Part shown: one piece after another, positions 9,262-11,414 of the stretch
How the letters are laid out: each line of letters opens with the position of its first letter
Numbering within the stretch: position 1 is the first letter of the stretch
Source of the DNA: Chlamydomonas sphaeroides
Taxonomy: Eukaryota > Chlorophyta > Chlorophyceae > Chlamydomonadales > Chlamydomonadaceae
NCBI GenBank assembly: GCA_001662425.1
Contig: BDDC01000948.1
Location: forward strand, 26,358 to 37,771
DNA: 11,414 bases
Reading direction: 5' to 3'
Translations under genes and position numbers: made by a program
The notes under the pieces: model-generated
What the model was told of the DNA's origin: nothing
Databases searched by the model: none
What the model saw: only the letters and a program-made list of their open reading frames with translations

Positions 9262-9334
9262 GAAACGTCAGCATCCACTCCCCGTGACGTCCCCGAATCC
9301 CAGAAACGTCGGCACCCATACCTTCCCCGTTGAC
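9262..9334. repeat. Imperfect tandem duplication with ACGT cores in the promoter region
   Basis: GAAACGTCAGCATCC (9262-9276) recurs 41 bases later as GAAACGTCGGCACCC (9303-9317). Each copy is followed by a similar TCCCCGT(T)GAC segment. ACGT cores occur at 9265-9268, 9287-9290 and 9306-9309, with another at 9201-9204. ACGT cores are typical of bZIP-type binding sites in plants and algae. The block sits upstream of the DUF506 gene and could serve it or a divergent plus-strand transcript. Confidence 0.45.
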
Positions 9335-9342
9335 TATATATT

Positions 9343-10717
9343 GCAACTTGAGGTTCTGATACAAATAATGAATGATGTGACCACGGTTGAGGTGCAAAGT
9401 GAAGGGTAGGTGTGGCCATGGTCTTGGCCAGTCGCACTAGCACGCGCAAATCAAACGCCGCTGTTCTGTAGCTTCATCATACTTCGAAACAACAAGCGCG
9501 CACGTCGATGGTCTGCCGTACCTGTCAGGTGTGGGTCCAATAAAGTCCTTCATTTGACTCCACCCCGTGCAACATCCGGACGCATGCACATGGCAGGCAT
9601 TGGAACTGCCTTTGTTCCATCATGCGCTATGTGTGTCGCTGCACGTGCCTTCGACTCCTAGCTTTCATGACTTAATATTCGCGTCCTCGCTTTTCCTACC
9701 ATCGTCGAGACCGTGCGCGTGTTGGGTGCACGCCGCCCGCAGGCCGCGGCATCGGACGTGTGTACGCAGCCCAGGAAACCCTGTAGGAAGCGCTCCTCAA
9801 CCGCGACGAATGACGCAGCTGCCCTCCCCGCGCTTCCCTTGCCGTCATGCCCAGCTGACTTGCTGCACCGCTTCCTGCTGCCGAGCTGCGATGAGCTCGC
9901 CATGCATCGCAACGGCCGGTTTCGGCGAGCGGCCACCAAGGAGCAGCGGCAAGAGGGGGGCTGGCGGGTCAGCTCTTGCACGCGCCAGCGACGCGGCCCC
10001 CTCACCCTGCCTGCTCCAGCGGCTCCTGTCAAAGGCAAGCGCTGCCGCGGCCGCCTGGCGCGCCCAGGCAGTCCCCCCCAGCTAGCGCAGTAGGCACGAT
10101 GCCACCGTGCGCGGCCCCCGATAGGAGGAACGCCGCGGCACCTGCCCAGCCCTGCGGCTCCTAACCCGGCCTGCGACCCGTAACCCGCGCCCTGCAGCGC
10201 AGTAGCTTGCGCGGCCCCACCCCCACCTGCCCCCAGCTCCCTGCCTGCGGCCCCTCCCACCCCAACCGCACACGCCCACACTCACATACTCTTGGGTTCA
10301 TTCCTCGTTGCAACCCAAAATCGCGCCGGGTCAGGCCAAGCTGCACGCATGCTCGCCGACGTGCCCCACCCTGGCCCAGGACGCCTCCTGCCCTGGCCCC
10401 CATGACTAGGCCGCCAGGCGCCCCAACGACAACAGCCCTGCTGCCTCCGCATACTGAGTTACTCAAGTTTCATTCTGGCCCCCATCACGCACGGAAACCT
10501 GTCTGCAATGACCCATGGGTCGCTTCCCCGGGTGCAGCGTCTGCGCTCCTCGCCTCGCCCCGGCTCCCAGCTGCTAGCACGACTAGCCGTTCCAACTGCT
10601 ACAGGCGCATGCCGGTGGACCAATGGCCCCACACCACTGCGTCTGCCTGTGGGCCGCACTGCGCCACCGCTAGCAGCGACGCCCACACCCCTGCCACTCG
10701 CCGACGCCGCTCAGCAG
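9343..10717. other. Unassigned region, weak coding signal at about 9780-10093
   Basis: Positions 9343-9700 are less GC-rich and look non-coding. A plus-strand frame ending in TAG at 10091-10093 has a stretch (about 9840-9990) with G/C-ending codons and a plausible helical peptide (ADLLHRFLLPSCDELA). It follows a possible acceptor near 9853. No donor, start or known motif confirms it, and overlapping frames on both strands are also open because of GC content. Positions 10200-10717 are C-rich on the plus strand and would form the 3' UTR of the minus-strand gene at the right edge. No TGTAA was seen on the minus strand here. Confidence 0.3.
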
Positions 10718-11414
10718 CTAGGAGCGAGGCACCTGCTCTGACGACTGCTCCCGCGGCGGCGGCCCCGGCGGTGACGGCGTCGCCGCGGGCTGCCCGCCCC
10801 ACGGCCAGGGCCACCAGCTTCCTCGCCGCCCCCGTCCTCCCGGCGGCGCCACTGTCCCCGCCTTGGCGCCGGCGCCCGCCTCTGCACCGTCGCCGTCCGT
10901 GCTGCCGCCCTCGCCACCACCCTCCCCTGCAGACCCAGCTGCGGCCCCAGCGCCAGCGCCCCTTTCGCCCTCAGCCGGCGCTGACCCCGCAGCGGCCGTC
11001 GCGGCATCCGCCGCCGCCAGCTGCGGCACCGCCGCCGCCGCCTCGCCGTCCTCCGACTCCGGGCCGCCGGGCGCTGCCCTGCCCGAGGGCAGCGCCTGCT
11101 GCCCCCTTGCAGCTGCGCCGCTGCTGGCCACGCCCGACCAGGCCGCCAGCCCGGCCGCCGCCGCGGTGATGCCCGAGGTGCGCAGCCAGCCGGCCACCTG
11201 GTCGGGCTGCGGAGGGGAGGTGGGGGGAGAGGGGAGGGGAGGGGAGGCGGGGCCGTGAATGAGGGGGTAAGAGGGAGGATGGGAAGGGCAGGGCACTCGT
11301 GAGCCCCAGTGGTGCCGCGGCCGCTCCCTGGCCCCTGCCTGCCCCGCCCCCCCCGCCCCAAGGTGGGGGGTGGCCGGCCCACCTGCGGCTCCAGCGACTT
11401 GCGCGTGCGCTGCA
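10718..11414 (-). CDS. C-terminal end of an unrecognised gene (partial, runs off the right edge)
   Basis: Two exons are seen. The penultimate exon runs from the window edge to 11383 (coding QRTRKSLEPQ). The last exon is 11206-10718, ending in TAG at 10720-10718. The intron has donor CAG|GTGGGC, a long pyrimidine tract and acceptor CTCCGCAG, and joins in phase 0 to give SLEPQPDQVAGWLRTSG. The last exon codes 162 residues with strongly G/C-ending codons: a short conserved-looking start (PDQVAGWLRTSGIT, then GLAAWSG), a long Ala/Gly/Glu-rich low-complexity part, and a Trp-rich patch SWWPWPWGG close to the C-terminus (10796-10819). I do not recognise the family. The sequence TGCAG at the very edge could itself be an acceptor, in which case the penultimate exon is only 27 bases. 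Confidence 0.6.
   Translation of the reverse strand, partial: AAHAQVAGAAGGPATPHLGAGGAGQAGARERPRHHWGSRVPCPSHPPSYPLIHGPASPPLPSPPTSPPQPDQVAGWLRTSGITAAAAGLAAWSGVASSGAAARGQQALPSGRAAPGGPESEDGEAAAAVPQLAAADAATAAAGSAPAEGERGAGAGAAAGSAGEGGGEGGSTDGDGAEAGAGAKAGTVAPPGGRGRRGSWWPWPWGGQPAATPSPPGPPPREQSSEQVPRS
11207..11382 (-). other. Intron of the right-edge gene with long pyrimidine tract
   Basis: On the minus strand it begins GTGGGC at 11382 and ends in CTCCGCAG at 11207. The 45 bases before the acceptor are almost all C and T; on the plus strand this is a G-run tract (11211-11254) that could form a G-quadruplex. The strand-specific splice signals are the main reason to prefer the minus-strand frame over the overlapping open plus frame at 10863-11258. 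Confidence 0.6.

Noticed and set aside
10863..11258. Plus-strand Ala/Pro/Ser-rich frame
   Set aside because: The donor, pyrimidine tract and acceptor all fit the minus strand, and this frame lacks splice sites of its own.
10718..11414. Lipin/phosphatidate phosphatase C-terminus
   Set aside because: KSLEPQPDQ and the Trp-rich patch recall lipin motifs, but they occur in the reverse of the usual order, and the catalytic DxDxT segment is not visible.

Overview
This window looks like nuclear DNA of a GC-rich green alga (Chlorophyta, Chlamydomonas-like in style). Coding exons are very GC-rich with mostly G or C in the third codon position. They are cut by short introns (about 110-240 bp) with GTGxGx-type donors and pyrimidine-rich tracts ending in CAG. 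Species and class cannot be fixed from the sequence. I see no bacterial operons, CRISPR array, rRNA or tRNA.

Layout. Positions 1-1156 are non-coding upstream sequence with a decayed minisatellite (44-120) and nested palindromes (467-540). Positions 1157-6318 (+) hold a 13-exon gene for a protein of about 1073 residues. It has a beta-grasp-like N-terminal module, then tandem repeats with an LYxxA motif followed by TFxPxI, a degenerate EF-hand-like insert, two more TFxPxI motifs and a helical tail. Every intron joins in phase; one appears to be a GC-AG intron. Positions 6319-7432 are a convergent 3' intergenic region. Positions 7433-9018 (-) hold a two-exon gene for a 448-residue DUF506 (PDDEXK_6-like) protein with a long low-complexity tail. 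Positions 9019-10717 hold its probable promoter (TATA-like site and ACGT-core repeats) and about 1 kb of weak, unassigned sequence. Positions 10718-11414 (-) hold the last two exons of a gene that runs off the right edge and that I do not recognise.

The genes do not form an obvious pathway. The large gene resembles repeat proteins common in flagellated protists, so an axonemal or basal-body role is a reasonable inference but is not shown by the sequence. The clearest unusual signal is that the introns of this gene fall at the equivalent site in successive protein repeats, which points to growth by exon duplication.
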